A stretch of 64,000 nt of DNA from Haloechinothrix aidingensis (GCF_013450155.1 NZ_JACCKD010000009.1:213894-277893); one strand, 5' to 3'. Shown: positions 49,044 to 58,458, counted from the first letter of the stretch. Made by a program: numbers and translations. Notes: generated from the sequence alone by a model not told the origin.

Positions 49044-50033
49044 TCATTCTCGCAGAGCAGCCGACCGGCCCCGCTCCCTGTGCGGGATCGATGCGCAGGC
49101 CGTCGCGGCCAGCGCGAGAAGCAGCCCGACGACCGTAGCCACCGTGACGTCCTCGTCGTGGGCGGGCAGGAAGACATCCAGCAGGAACGAGCCGGCAAGC
49201 TGACCCGCGACTGTCGCGAGCCCCAGCACGAGCACCCCGGTCCAGCGCACCACGACCGCGGCAACGGCGATGACCCCGATGCCGATGAGGCCGCCGGTGT
49301 AGAGCATCGGATGGGTGGGCGCGCCGGTAGGACCGCCCCTGAGTACCAGCGACACCACCCATGCCAGGACAAGGAACGATGTACCGACCGCGAAGTTGAC
49401 CAGGGTCGCCGTCATGGCGTTGCCCGAGGCCGCACTCACCCGGCCGTTGACGGCCTGCTGGACCGCGATGGCGAAGCCCGCGACGATCGGCAGGACCAGC
49501 AGCCACGCGCCCGCGCCTGCCATCACGATGCCGCCTCGCATCGTGATCACCACAGCCACCAGCATGACCGCCGCACCGACCAGGCGTGGCACGCTGATCG
49601 CGCGCGGCCCGGCAGGCCCGAGGCCGATCCTGTCCACGACCAGCCCGCTGATCGTCTGTCCCGCGACGACACCGACCGTGAACAAGGCGACACCGAGCAC
49701 GCCGACGGTGACCGACTGGCTGGCGACGAGCATCGCACCGCCTGCACCTCCGAGCAGGTGCCACGGAGGCAACGTGCGACGAACCAGGGCATCGGCCAAC
49801 CTGCGCACCCCGCCGCGCATATCGGATACGAAGGTCAGCAGTGCCAGCAGGGCGACGAGCCCACCGCCGAACGAGATCACCGCCGCCAGCATCGAGTCAC
49901 CCAAATCGGTGGCAAGCTGACCGTTGATACGCGCCTGGACGGCGAGGGCTCCTCCCGCGGCGAGTGCCAGAGCCACGCCCGGGAACTTCCTCGTCTGCCA
50001 CTTACCGTCCGCGGAGGTGACGATTTCGCTCAT
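49044..50033 (-). CDS. DMT superfamily transporter, DUF606/YdcZ type
   Basis: 329 aa with ten membrane helices made of two related halves. Each half carries the family phrase: QARINGQLATDLG early in the first, and AVQQAVNGRVSAASGN early in the second. A long double-length DUF606 protein is usual in actinobacteria. Substrate unknown. It is divergent from the TNT gene across an 82-bp gap. Confidence 0.88.
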   Translation of the reverse strand: MSEIVTSADGKWQTRKFPGVALALAAGGALAVQARINGQLATDLGDSMLAAVISFGGGLVALLALLTFVSDMRGGVRRLADALVRRTLPPWHLLGGAGGAMLVASQSVTVGVLGVALFTVGVVAGQTISGLVVDRIGLGPAGPRAISVPRLVGAAVMLVAVVITMRGGIVMAGAGAWLLVLPIVAGFAIAVQQAVNGRVSAASGNAMTATLVNFAVGTSFLVLAWVVSLVLRGGPTGAPTHPMLYTGGLIGIGVIAVAAVVVRWTGVLVLGLATVAGQLAGSFLLDVFLPAHDEDVTVATVVGLLLALAATACASIPHRERGRSAALRE

Positions 50034-50115
50034 CCTTCACAATCGACCCGCCGCAAGGGCTGTGCTTGTCACACGCCCCTGTGCAGAATCCCTGGTTACA
50101 CGTCAAGATGTTGAG

Positions 50116-51831
50116 GTGGCACACGCGACACAGCTCAACGCAACGGAGCAGGACACCCTGGTCAAGCAGATTGGCCTCGCCCTGCTGCGGGCAGCCCCGC
50201 AGGATTGGCAGAGCATCACTGCCGAGTACCGCGCCGTTGGCAAGTACCACGAGCTCGACGGCGAGGTTACCTTCACCGACGGGACCACCCGCGAGTGGAT
50301 CGCGACCCACGACATCGCGTCGATGTTCGGCAAGCTCCGCGCGGGGATGTACCGCGACCAGCGCGGCACTTGGTTCAACGCGGTGTACCAGCTCGATGCT
50401 CCGGCGAGCTACAACCTGGAGTACGACCGGGACGAACCGCAATGGAACATGGAGCCACCGCCACAGGCTTACTCGGATGAGCTGCGCATGTTCCCCCGCT
50501 CCGACGACAACGTCCCGGAGTGGTTGATGCGGCGTCTCGCCGGCCTCGGCCCAGAGCGTCCCGGCCCGCGGTTCCGGTTCGCGCGCGTGTTCGACGGCAC
50601 CGGCCCCTCGGGGCGGCCGCTGATCAACCGCGCGGAACTGGACAGCGACGAGCGGGAGAAGGTTCTCGAGTACCTCAACACCGCCCCCGTCGTGCTGCCG
50701 GGTAACGGCGTGGACACCGACCGGCTCAGCGGGCAGTCCGAGCCGACCGTGCCCGTGGCCTTCCACAGCGACGGGACATGGATCTGGCCTGCCGCGGTCA
50801 ACTACTACCTCCGCGAGCACGGCGTCGCACCCGAGCCCGACCTGGTCGCGCACATCCGCGCCAACGGCTTCACCGTTCCCGAGGTCACCCAGGAGCAGCG
50901 CGCGGCGGCCAGCAGCTACGTCGCAGGCGGCAGCAACCAGCAAGCCCAGCAAGCACCGCCTCCGCCACCACCCCGTCACCAGGCCGCGCCCCCACCGCAG
51001 GCCGAGCCGCACCCCCAGCCGGGTGGAGGTGAGCCCGCGGACCGGCACGCGGCAGGCCCGCCGTCGGGCAGCGAGGCGCAGGCGGCCGCGCTCGCCGACT
51101 TCCCCGTGATCGAGCGGCTCGCCAGCAAGCTCGACGAGCTGGGAGTGGATCGCGCACGCTTCCGGATCGGCGAACCGGCCCGGCACGCGTGGAGCCTGGA
51201 GCAGGTCGACAACGGGTGGCGGGTCGGCTGGTACGACGAGTCACTCACCAACCCTGCGGTCTTCGGTGACGCCGAGGACGCTGCCGCGTTCATGCTCGGC
51301 AAGCTGCTGCTGGCAGAACAGCCTGCGGCGCAAGCCACCGGTGCCGAGCGAGCCCAGCACGAGGCTGGGCCTGCTGCTGGGGCGGCTGCTGGGGCGGCAC
51401 CGTCCCAGCAGCTTCCCGAGACGGCTTCCCAGCCGTCGAAGGCCGGTGGCACGCCCGCACAGCCGGGTCCGGGACAGCAGTGGCCGATCCAGCCACTGCC
51501 GGGCGAGCCCCCGCTGACCCTGTTCCGAGGCAAGGAGATCCGCCAGCTACCGGCCGGCAGCGAGCTGGACCGGTTCGGCTCTCCCGACGGCAACCTCACC
51601 TACATCGCGGGGACCCCGTTCGAGGAGCGATCCCTGGTGCCCGAGTGGGTGCACCGGACCTATCACGTCTACCGGGTGCAGCGCCCCATCGAAGCGCTCA
51701 CCGGCGTCGCGATCCCGTGGTTCAACCAGCCGGGTGGCGGTCACGCGTACTTGCTGCCGGTGTCGGTACAGGAGCTCCTCGACAGCGGCGTGCTGATCGA
51801 GCTCGAGCCCGGCGACCCACCCGTCGACTAG
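50116..51831 (+). CDS. TNT-domain (NAD+ glycohydrolase toxin-like) protein with an N-terminal immunity-like domain
   Basis: 571 aa. The C-terminal domain (about 465-571) follows the TNT pattern of mycobacterial CpnT: LDRFGSP (485-490), PFEERSLVPEW, YHVYRV (516-521) and IPWFNQPGGGHAY (533-545), with the expected arginines and the QPG glutamine. Residues 1-130 (LLRAAPQDWQSITAEY, WIATHDIASMFGKLRAGMY, GTWFNAVYQLDAPASYNLEY) read like a DUF600/YezG-type immunity domain; residues 325-402 form another small alpha/beta domain (GWRVGWYDESLTNPAVFGDAEDAAAFMLG). A Pro/Gln linker at 272-305 and an Ala/Gln linker at 403-455 join them. No signal peptide or WXG motif. The GTG at 50116 has only a weak site, so the start is uncertain. 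The downstream gene is convergent, not a partner. Confidence 0.78.
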   Translation: MAHATQLNATEQDTLVKQIGLALLRAAPQDWQSITAEYRAVGKYHELDGEVTFTDGTTREWIATHDIASMFGKLRAGMYRDQRGTWFNAVYQLDAPASYNLEYDRDEPQWNMEPPPQAYSDELRMFPRSDDNVPEWLMRRLAGLGPERPGPRFRFARVFDGTGPSGRPLINRAELDSDEREKVLEYLNTAPVVLPGNGVDTDRLSGQSEPTVPVAFHSDGTWIWPAAVNYYLREHGVAPEPDLVAHIRANGFTVPEVTQEQRAAASSYVAGGSNQQAQQAPPPPPPRHQAAPPPQAEPHPQPGGGEPADRHAAGPPSGSEAQAAALADFPVIERLASKLDELGVDRARFRIGEPARHAWSLEQVDNGWRVGWYDESLTNPAVFGDAEDAAAFMLGKLLLAEQPAAQATGAERAQHEAGPAAGAAAGAAPSQQLPETASQPSKAGGTPAQPGPGQQWPIQPLPGEPPLTLFRGKEIRQLPAGSELDRFGSPDGNLTYIAGTPFEERSLVPEWVHRTYHVYRVQRPIEALTGVAIPWFNQPGGGHAYLLPVSVQELLDSGVLIELEPGDPPVD

Positions 51832-51836
51832 GGAAT

Positions 51837-51885
51837 GCTGAATGACGCTTCCAGTCCGTCTCGCGAGTTGAATGCGTCATTCAGC
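51837..51885. repeat. Intergenic palindrome, family member 2
   Basis: Arms GCTGAATGACGC (51837-51848) and GCGTCATTCAGC (51874-51885) pair perfectly over 12 bp; the inner part is imperfect around TCCGTCTCGCGAG, close to the loop of the 23167 copy. It lies between convergent genes: the TNT stop is six bases upstream and the stop codon of the pentapeptide gene (51877-51879) falls inside the right arm. Confidence 0.75.
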
Positions 51886-52488
51886 GCTCCAGCGCAGGCC
51901 GTGGGCGGCGGCGAAGGCGAGGGCGGTCTCGGTATCGACGTGAGCGCCGCGCAACGAGGCCTGGACGAGGCCGTCGGCGTCCAGCACGGTGCCCCGGAGG
52001 TCGGCGGAGTCGAGCCGGGTCCGCAGCAACCGGGCACCGGAGAGGTCCGCGTTCCGCAGGTCGACCTCCCGCAGGTCGGCCTCGCTCAGGTTGGCCTCCC
52101 TCAGCCGTAGCCGGGACAGGTCGGTCCCGCGCAGATCCGCCCCGCCGAGCCCGACCAGGGTCAGGTCGCTGTCGACGACGGTGACCGGACGTATCCGGCA
52201 GTCCACGATCGTCGACCCCAGCAAGCTGCACCGATACCACGAGCTTCCGCCAAGGCTCGCCCGCTGGAACGTGCACGTACGAAACGCCGAGGACGCGTGG
52301 CTCGACTCGCCGAGATCGGTCCGGACGAACGTACAGTCGGTGAACGTGCACCCCTGGGTACGAAGACCGTGCAGGTCCGCCTCGGTGAAATCACAGCGAA
52401 GGAAGTGCCGATCGACCCAGGTCTCGCCCGCGCACACGGCATCCCGGTAGTTCGCGCCGGTCTCGGTGACGGCGTCGATGTCAGCCAT
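51877..52488 (-). CDS. Pentapeptide-repeat protein
   Basis: 203 aa. From about residue 30 onwards the chain is built of A(D/N)LXX-like repeats, for example CDFTEADLHGLRTQGCTF, then GADLRGTDLSRLRLREANL and SEADLREVDLRNADLSG. This predicts a right-handed quadrilateral beta-helix of about seven coils. Such proteins can mimic DNA, as in gyrase-protecting Qnr/MfpA, but this one is not clearly of that subgroup. The ATG at 52488 is preferred over an in-frame start at 52539. The last codons and the stop lie in the palindrome arm. Confidence 0.88.
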   Translation of the reverse strand: MADIDAVTETGANYRDAVCAGETWVDRHFLRCDFTEADLHGLRTQGCTFTDCTFVRTDLGESSHASSAFRTCTFQRASLGGSSWYRCSLLGSTIVDCRIRPVTVVDSDLTLVGLGGADLRGTDLSRLRLREANLSEADLREVDLRNADLSGARLLRTRLDSADLRGTVLDADGLVQASLRGAHVDTETALAFAAAHGLRWSAE

Positions 52489-52542
52489 GCGGCCAGGTTG
52501 GCACAGCGGGCCGACACCGGCCCCGGTGCCGACCGGCACCGC

Positions 52543-55500
52543 TCACCGGAAGTCCCGGGAGGCCGAGGGGATCCGCAGGTCCAGATGCTGCAGCCGGTCG
52601 GCGAGCACGCTGACCACTCCCGCCCCGTGCTGGTCGTGCTCCACCACCCCACGGATCAGCAGCGCCGTGCTCGACCGCGCCACACGGTGGTAGCGCCCCC
52701 ACAGCCCCGGGGAGCACACCACGTTGACCATCCCGGTCTCGTCCTCGATGTTGAGGAACGTCACCCCGCCCGCCGTGGCCGGACGCTGGCGGTGAGTCAC
52801 CGCACCCCCGATCAGTACCCGGCTGCCGTGCTCGACCGTGTGGAGACGCTCCGCGGGCAGCGCCCCCAGCTCCTCCAGGTGCTGCCGGAGGAACTGCGTC
52901 GGGAAGCTGTCCGGCGACAGCCCCGTCGCCCAGACGTCGGCGACAGCGAGCTCGACGGGGTCCATCCCGGGCAGCTCGGGGGCAGCCGTCCCGACGCCGG
53001 TGCCCGGCAACGTGCCGTCCTGTTCCCGCGCCACGGCACCGGCGCCCCACAGCGCCTTACGCCGGTCCGGTTCGAAACAGTGCAACGCACCGGCCGTGGC
53101 GAGCGCCTCGAGTTGCGCCCTCCGCAGCCGCACCCGCCGCGCCAGGTCGGCGGGGCTGGTGAACGGACCGCCACGGTCCCGCTCCGCGACGATCTCCGCT
53201 GCACCGTGCTGACCGAGCGAGCGCACCGAAGCCAGCCCGATACGCACCGCGGGCTCCTCGCTCCCCTCCCCGAGCGGTTCCAGCCCGGTGTGTGCGGCCG
53301 CGGCGTTGACGCACGGGCCGCGCACCGTCACGCCATGCCTGCGCGCGTCGGCGACCAGCGACTGGGGAGAGTAGAACCCCATCGGCTGGGCGCGCAGCAG
53401 GGCCGCGCAGAACGCCGCCGGGTGGTAGCGCTTGAAGTAGGCGCTGGCGAACACCAGATGGGCGAAGCTGAGGGCATGGCTTTCCGGGAAACCGAAATTG
53501 GCGAAGGCGAGCAGTTTCTCGTAGATGCGCTCGGCGAGCTCGGCACCCACACCGTTGCGCATCGCCCCCGCGCAGAAGCGTTCCCGCAGCCGTTCCATCT
53601 TCCTGGCCGAACGCTTGGCGCCCATCGCCCTGCGCAGCTCGTCCGCCTCGCCGGGACCGAAACCCGCCACGTCCACCGCGATCTGCATGAGCTGTTCCTG
53701 GAACAGCGGGATACCGTAGGTCTTGTCCAGCGCGTTCGCCAGCAACGGGTGCTCGTAGCTCACCTCTTCCTCGCCGTTGCGCCTGCGGATGTAGGGGTGC
53801 ACCGCGCCACCCTGGATCGGGCCGGGGCGGATCAACGCGACCTCCACGGCGAGGTCGTAGAACGTCCCCGGGTTGAGTCTGGGCAGGGTGGCCAGCTGTG
53901 CCCGGCTTTCCACCTGGAACACCCCCACGGCATCGGCGCGGCGCAGCATCGCGTACACCTCCTGGTCCGCCAGGTCCAGCTGTCCGATGTCCACCGAGAC
54001 GCCCTCGTGCTCGGCCACGAGGTCGGTCGCGTAGTGCAGGGCGGAGAGCATCCCCAGGCCCAGCAGGTCGAACTTGACCAGCCCCGCCGCGGCACAGTCG
54101 TCCTTGTCCCACTGCAGCACGGTGCGACCGTCCATCCGCGCCCGCTCGACCGGGCATACCTCGCTCACCGGACGGTCGGCGAGAACCATGCCACCCGGAT
54201 GGATACCGAGATGGCGCGGGAAGTCACCCAGCTCGGTGGCGAGCCTGAGCACGGGTTCCGGCACGTCCCCGCCGGTGACCTGGGCCGTGTAGGGCTGGCC
54301 GTTGACCGGGCCCGGCCGCGTGCCCCGGCGCTCCACCTGCTTGCTCCAGGCGTCCTGTTGCCCCGGCGAGTACCCGAGTGCCTTCGCCACGTCCCGCACC
54401 GCCGAGCGGGCCCGGTAGGTGATGACGTTGGCGACCTGAGCGGCACGCAACCTGCCGTGCTTGGCGTAGACGTACTGGATGACCTCCTCCCGCCGGTCGG
54501 ACTCGATGTCGATGTCGATGTCCGGCGGGCCGTCCCGTTCGGTGGCCAGGAAGCGCGCGAACAGCAGCCCCCACCGCACGGGGTCGACGTTGGTCACCCC
54601 CAGGGCGAAACACACGGCCGAGTTCGCCGCCGAGCCGCGTCCCTGGCACAGGATGTCGTTCTCCCGGCAGAACCGGACGATGTCGGCGACGATCAGGAAG
54701 TAGCCGGGAAAGCCCAGCTCGGTGATGACCGCCAGCTCCCTCTCGAGCTGGCGGTAGGCATCCGGGCAGGACTCGCGGCTGCCGTACCGTTCGAGCGCCC
54801 CGTAGTAGGTCATCTGGCGCAGGTAGCTGGCCTCGGTGTGCCCCGGCGGCACGTCGAAGGGCGGCAGTTCGGGGCCGATCAGGGTGAGGTCGAAGGAGCA
54901 TTCCACACCCAGCAGGGCGGCCCGGCCGACCGCGCCGGGATAGCGGGCGAACCGCTCGGCCATCTCGGCTCCGGACCGCATGTGCGCGCCGTGTGCCGGA
55001 GGGAGCCAGCCGTCCATCTCATCCAGGCTGCGCCGCGCCCGGACAGCGGCCAGCGCGGCGGCCAACCTGCCCCGCTCGGGCGCCGCGTAATGCGCGACGC
55101 CCGTCGCCACCGTCGGCAGCCCGAACTCCGCGGCCAGCGTGGCCAGGACGTCGTTGTGCGCGCTGTCGGCAGGCATGCCGTGGTCGAAGAGCTCGACGAG
55201 AACGTTGTCCCAGCCGAACAGCTCACCGAGCTCCCGCAACCGGTCGGCGGCGGCCCGGTACTCGTGGCCGGACCGCGCGGTGCCCAACGCCGTACGCACG
55301 GCCCCCTTCCGGCAGCCGGTGAGCACGACGCAGTTCTCGGCCACCTGCTCGGCGACATCGGTGAGCCGGTAGACCGGCTTGCCCTTCTCCGCGGTTCCCC
55401 GCACCCCACCGCGATCGTCACCGTCCCCCTCACCCGTGCCGAGCTGGCCTTCCGTCAGCACCCGGCACAGGTCGCTGTACCCGCGCGGGTTGCGCGCCAG

Positions 55501-55953
55501 CAACAGCAGGTGCTCGCCCTCCGGGTCGGCGACACCGTTCTGCGGTTGTGACAGGCCGATGCTGAGTTCCGTGCCGAAGACCGTGCGCACGCCGAGCTCG
55601 TGCGCTGCCTGGGAGAAGCGCATCACCCCGTACATCCCGTCGTGATCGGTCAGCGCCACGGCATCCAGCCCGAGACGGGAGGCCTCCTCGACCAGTTCCT
55701 CCGGATGGCTGGCCCCGTCGAGGAAGCTGAAGTTGGAGTGGCAGTGCAGCTCGGCGTAGGGCACGCGGGTACCGGCCCCGGTGTGATCGTCCTCGCGTAG
55801 CGAGCGGAGGTCGTCCGGCCTGAGATAGCCCTCACGGCGTCGCGTCCACGCCGGACTGTCCGAACCGTCGCCCTGGTCGTCCGCGCGCCTCGGGCGACCG
55901 GACAGGGTTCGCTCCAGTTCGGACCACCGCATCGGCGGGTTGTACCAGCCCAC
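52543..55953 (-). CDS. dnaE2: Error-prone DNA polymerase DnaE2 (ImuC)
   Basis: 1136 aa C-family polymerase for SOS-induced translesion synthesis and mutagenesis. The PHP domain begins at about residue 66 (ELHCHSNFSFLDGA, LTDHDGMYG at 101-109). The polymerase active-site aspartates are in PDIDID at 477-482. Helix-hairpin-helix and OB regions follow, with GVTFLNIEDETGMVNVV near the C-terminus. The N-terminus MGWYNPPMRWSELE is characteristic of DnaE2. The GTG start overlaps the ImuB stop by one base. Confidence 0.96.
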   Translation of the reverse strand: MGWYNPPMRWSELERTLSGRPRRADDQGDGSDSPAWTRRREGYLRPDDLRSLREDDHTGAGTRVPYAELHCHSNFSFLDGASHPEELVEEASRLGLDAVALTDHDGMYGVMRFSQAAHELGVRTVFGTELSIGLSQPQNGVADPEGEHLLLLARNPRGYSDLCRVLTEGQLGTGEGDGDDRGGVRGTAEKGKPVYRLTDVAEQVAENCVVLTGCRKGAVRTALGTARSGHEYRAAADRLRELGELFGWDNVLVELFDHGMPADSAHNDVLATLAAEFGLPTVATGVAHYAAPERGRLAAALAAVRARRSLDEMDGWLPPAHGAHMRSGAEMAERFARYPGAVGRAALLGVECSFDLTLIGPELPPFDVPPGHTEASYLRQMTYYGALERYGSRESCPDAYRQLERELAVITELGFPGYFLIVADIVRFCRENDILCQGRGSAANSAVCFALGVTNVDPVRWGLLFARFLATERDGPPDIDIDIESDRREEVIQYVYAKHGRLRAAQVANVITYRARSAVRDVAKALGYSPGQQDAWSKQVERRGTRPGPVNGQPYTAQVTGGDVPEPVLRLATELGDFPRHLGIHPGGMVLADRPVSEVCPVERARMDGRTVLQWDKDDCAAAGLVKFDLLGLGMLSALHYATDLVAEHEGVSVDIGQLDLADQEVYAMLRRADAVGVFQVESRAQLATLPRLNPGTFYDLAVEVALIRPGPIQGGAVHPYIRRRNGEEEVSYEHPLLANALDKTYGIPLFQEQLMQIAVDVAGFGPGEADELRRAMGAKRSARKMERLRERFCAGAMRNGVGAELAERIYEKLLAFANFGFPESHALSFAHLVFASAYFKRYHPAAFCAALLRAQPMGFYSPQSLVADARRHGVTVRGPCVNAAAAHTGLEPLGEGSEEPAVRIGLASVRSLGQHGAAEIVAERDRGGPFTSPADLARRVRLRRAQLEALATAGALHCFEPDRRKALWGAGAVAREQDGTLPGTGVGTAAPELPGMDPVELAVADVWATGLSPDSFPTQFLRQHLEELGALPAERLHTVEHGSRVLIGGAVTHRQRPATAGGVTFLNIEDETGMVNVVCSPGLWGRYHRVARSSTALLIRGVVEHDQHGAGVVSVLADRLQHLDLRIPSASRDFR

Positions 55954-57575
55954 TAGTCGTACACTCCCTCAACTATCCATCGTGGCTTTCCGTGCTCGCG
56001 CAGCAGCAGGAGCAGGGCCGGCCCGTCGCCCGTGGTCACCACCTGGATCCTGGCGCGCCGGCCCTCCGCCGCGCTGTCCCACCACCGCTCGTCCACCGGC
56101 CACGGCCCTGCCCAGCCGGTGATGTTCCTGGCTACCCCGTCCTCGACGGCCACGGAGTGTGGCCGAGAGGTGAGCGCACCCCGCGCGGTGAGGCTCACCG
56201 GTCTGCGCTCGTCGTCCAACACGGCGGCCGGTACCGGGCGGGCCGGCACCGTCGTCGGAGACGGCGCCGGGAGCCTGCCCGGCCACGGTGCCTGCTCCCC
56301 GGGCTTGCCGGGGGAGCTTCCCCAGGACACGAACTCGACCCGCTCGGCGGGTCCGCGCCCACCGGTCAGCACGGGAGTGCATACGCCTTCCGGGCCGAGC
56401 AGGGCTTGTACCCGGGTGAAGGCGCGGGAGGCCCGTTCCGTACCGGGGTCGTCCTCCGTCCCGCCTGCCGCACCAGCGCCGTGCCACAGGTGAAGCTGCA
56501 GCGCGGCACCGTGCACCAGTTCCTCCGGCACCAGCCGCAGGTGCACCACCCCGCTGCTCGGGCGGCCCCCGGACCCCGCCTGCAGCCAGCTCTCGAACTG
56601 CCAGCGCACCCGATCCGCCACGCCGTGCGCGGTCACCGGTCGCGCGGAGCGCCAGACCCGGTGGCGCTCCTCCCCTTCCTCGGTACGGGCATAGATACCC
56701 ACCCTCGTGCAGGCCAGGTCCTGCGCGGTCAGGCCGGCATGCAGCCGGTCCGCCAGGGTCCTGGCCACGAACGCCGCCGTATCGACCCGCTCGAGCGGCG
56801 GATCGCAGTGTTGCTCGACAGCGAGCTCCTGGGCAGGCCTGCGCGGGGAGAGTGGGCGTTCGGCCGCACCGCGCGCGATCCGGTGCGCGAGCACCCCCTC
56901 GTGGCCGAACCGGGTAGCTACGGTGCGCTCGTCCAGCTCCGCCAGCCGGCCGAGCGTGCGCAGCCCCAGGCGCCGCAACAGGTCGACGAACTCGGTCGTG
57001 CTCTCGCCCTGCTGATCGAGCTCGGCGACCGGAAGGGGCGCCAGGAACTCCGCGTCCCGCCCCTCGGGCACGAGCACCCCTCGACGCGCGGCGAGCAGGG
57101 CGGCGAACAGGCCGTCGGCGATGCCTACCTGGCATTCCACCCCCGCCGTTGCCGAGACCTGCTCGGCCAGCCGCTCGCTGAACGCGTGTTCCGCGGCATC
57201 CGGTGAGTTCCTGCCCCCGAAGTACGCGGCCGCTCCCCGCACGGGAACGGCGACCACCCCGGGGCGTACCACGTCAACGCCGGGGACGAGCTCCTCGGCC
57301 GCGGCGACCACCGGCTCGAACAGCCGGGCGTCACGCGCGGGATCGGAGGCGAGCACCGCGACGTCGGGGCAGCGGGACTGCGCTTCCCGGCGCAGCATCC
57401 CCCTGCGCACACCGTTGCGCCGCGCCACGGCCGAACAGGTGACCACGCGGTTGCCCGCGAACACCGCGGCCGGCACATGCGGGGATACGCCGGCAGCCGC
57501 GGCCGCCGCGGTGACCGGCCAGTCAGGGCACCACAGCACGAGCACCCTGCCGGGGAAGGCGACGTGAGACGGCAC
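55953..57575 (-). CDS. imuB: ImuB, non-catalytic Y-family polymerase homologue
   Basis: 540 aa. The Y-family fold is visible, but the metal-binding residues are gone: VLWCPDWP (13-20) stands where active enzymes have a DxD motif, and VPVRGAAAYFGG stands where the second acidic block should be. A clamp-binding motif QLHLWHG lies at 360-366, the place of QLPLWG in mycobacterial ImuB. The C-terminal region recruits DnaE2 and ImuA' in known systems. Start GTG at 57575, three bases after the imuA' stop. Confidence 0.94.
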   Translation of the reverse strand: MPSHVAFPGRVLVLWCPDWPVTAAAAAAGVSPHVPAAVFAGNRVVTCSAVARRNGVRRGMLRREAQSRCPDVAVLASDPARDARLFEPVVAAAEELVPGVDVVRPGVVAVPVRGAAAYFGGRNSPDAAEHAFSERLAEQVSATAGVECQVGIADGLFAALLAARRGVLVPEGRDAEFLAPLPVAELDQQGESTTEFVDLLRRLGLRTLGRLAELDERTVATRFGHEGVLAHRIARGAAERPLSPRRPAQELAVEQHCDPPLERVDTAAFVARTLADRLHAGLTAQDLACTRVGIYARTEEGEERHRVWRSARPVTAHGVADRVRWQFESWLQAGSGGRPSSGVVHLRLVPEELVHGAALQLHLWHGAGAAGGTEDDPGTERASRAFTRVQALLGPEGVCTPVLTGGRGPAERVEFVSWGSSPGKPGEQAPWPGRLPAPSPTTVPARPVPAAVLDDERRPVSLTARGALTSRPHSVAVEDGVARNITGWAGPWPVDERWWDSAAEGRRARIQVVTTGDGPALLLLLREHGKPRWIVEGVYD

Positions 57576-57578
57576 CCG

Positions 57579-58310
57579 CTACCCCGCTTCTCGCACCCGA
57601 GACGTTTCCGTGCCACTCGAGTGAGGCGCGGCCACTCCCCCGGACGGGCCGGGAAGCAGCACGCTCACCCGGACGGGCTTCGCCGCGGCGCCCCTGCCGG
57701 AACCGTGCACGGTGACCGCACGCTCCCGCAGGTACCCGTAGCCACCCGACTCGTCGAGCCCGTACCAGCGTCCCGGCGTGCAGCGCAGCTCCAGCTCCGC
57801 CCCCGGGAAGGCATCGGCTGCGAGCAGCACGGCTTCCCTGTGCCGCGCACGCGCTGTCAACTTCTCGGTCTGCTGGCGCGACAGTGCGTGCCGCGCCAGC
57901 AGACCGTCCCCGAGAACGACCAGGTCGAGCCCGTCCAGCAGGGCCGCTGTCACCGACAGGAGCTCGGTTCCCTGCGCGGGCACCACCGCCAGCCTGCGCA
58001 CATCCACGCCGAGCTCTGCCGCCGCGACCGCCCCGATATCGGGCATCCCCACGATCGCCGCCCACGACCCCCGTGTCGTGGCCTCGGCGAGTAACGCGAA
58101 CAGCAGAGCACGCGAGCCTCGAACCGACACCGTGCTGCCTCTGCGCAACCCCCCGAGAGGAAGCGCAGCGGACAGCTCGGGGCGCACGGGAAGTAGCCGT
58201 CCCGTGGCCGGACCCCGCCCGGTGGCAGCGGCCATGTCGCTGGCCGTGCTCACCCCTGGCAACGACGAGAGCCGCGCGACCGCCCCGGTGGACCGAACCG
58301 AGCCGGACAC
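57579..58310 (-). CDS. imuA': ImuA', RecA-like mutasome accessory protein
   Basis: 243 aa. A degenerate RecA-like core: LRRGSTVSVRGSRALLFALLAEATTRGSW stands where Walker A would be but lacks a standard GxxxxGK, and LDLVVLGDG resembles Walker B. Only the gene order (imuA'-imuB-dnaE2) and this fold support the name. The GTG at 58310 has GGAGG at an eight-base spacing. First gene of the operon, with a perfect SOS box 77 bp upstream. Confidence 0.88.
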   Translation of the reverse strand: MSGSVRSTGAVARLSSLPGVSTASDMAAATGRGPATGRLLPVRPELSAALPLGGLRRGSTVSVRGSRALLFALLAEATTRGSWAAIVGMPDIGAVAAAELGVDVRRLAVVPAQGTELLSVTAALLDGLDLVVLGDGLLARHALSRQQTEKLTARARHREAVLLAADAFPGAELELRCTPGRWYGLDESGGYGYLRERAVTVHGSGRGAAAKPVRVSVLLPGPSGGVAAPHSSGTETSRVREAG

Positions 58311-58386
58311 GATCACCACCTCCGCTCAACCACACCGAAGGCAGCACACCTTGGCGGGCTCTCGTACACCACCTGACCAACAGGTA

Positions 58387-58402
58387 TCGAACTGATGTTC
58401 GA
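58387..58402 (-). promoter_or_regulatory. LexA-binding SOS box of the mutasome operon
   Basis: TCGAACTGATGTTCGA (plus-strand reading) is an exact match to the actinobacterial SOS box TCGAACN4GTTCGA. A TTGACT that could be the -35 element lies just upstream on the minus strand (58410-58415), so LexA would sit in the promoter core. Confidence 0.95.
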
Positions 58403-58458
58403 CACCGATAGTCAACCTCATCGCCCCGGTGCTGTCAAGCCGGCTGAGCGCGCGCGGT

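Noticed and set aside
50116..52488. Pentapeptide-repeat gene as the immunity partner of the TNT protein
   Set aside because: It is on the opposite strand and convergent, separated by a palindrome, and pentapeptide proteins are not known TNT inhibitors.
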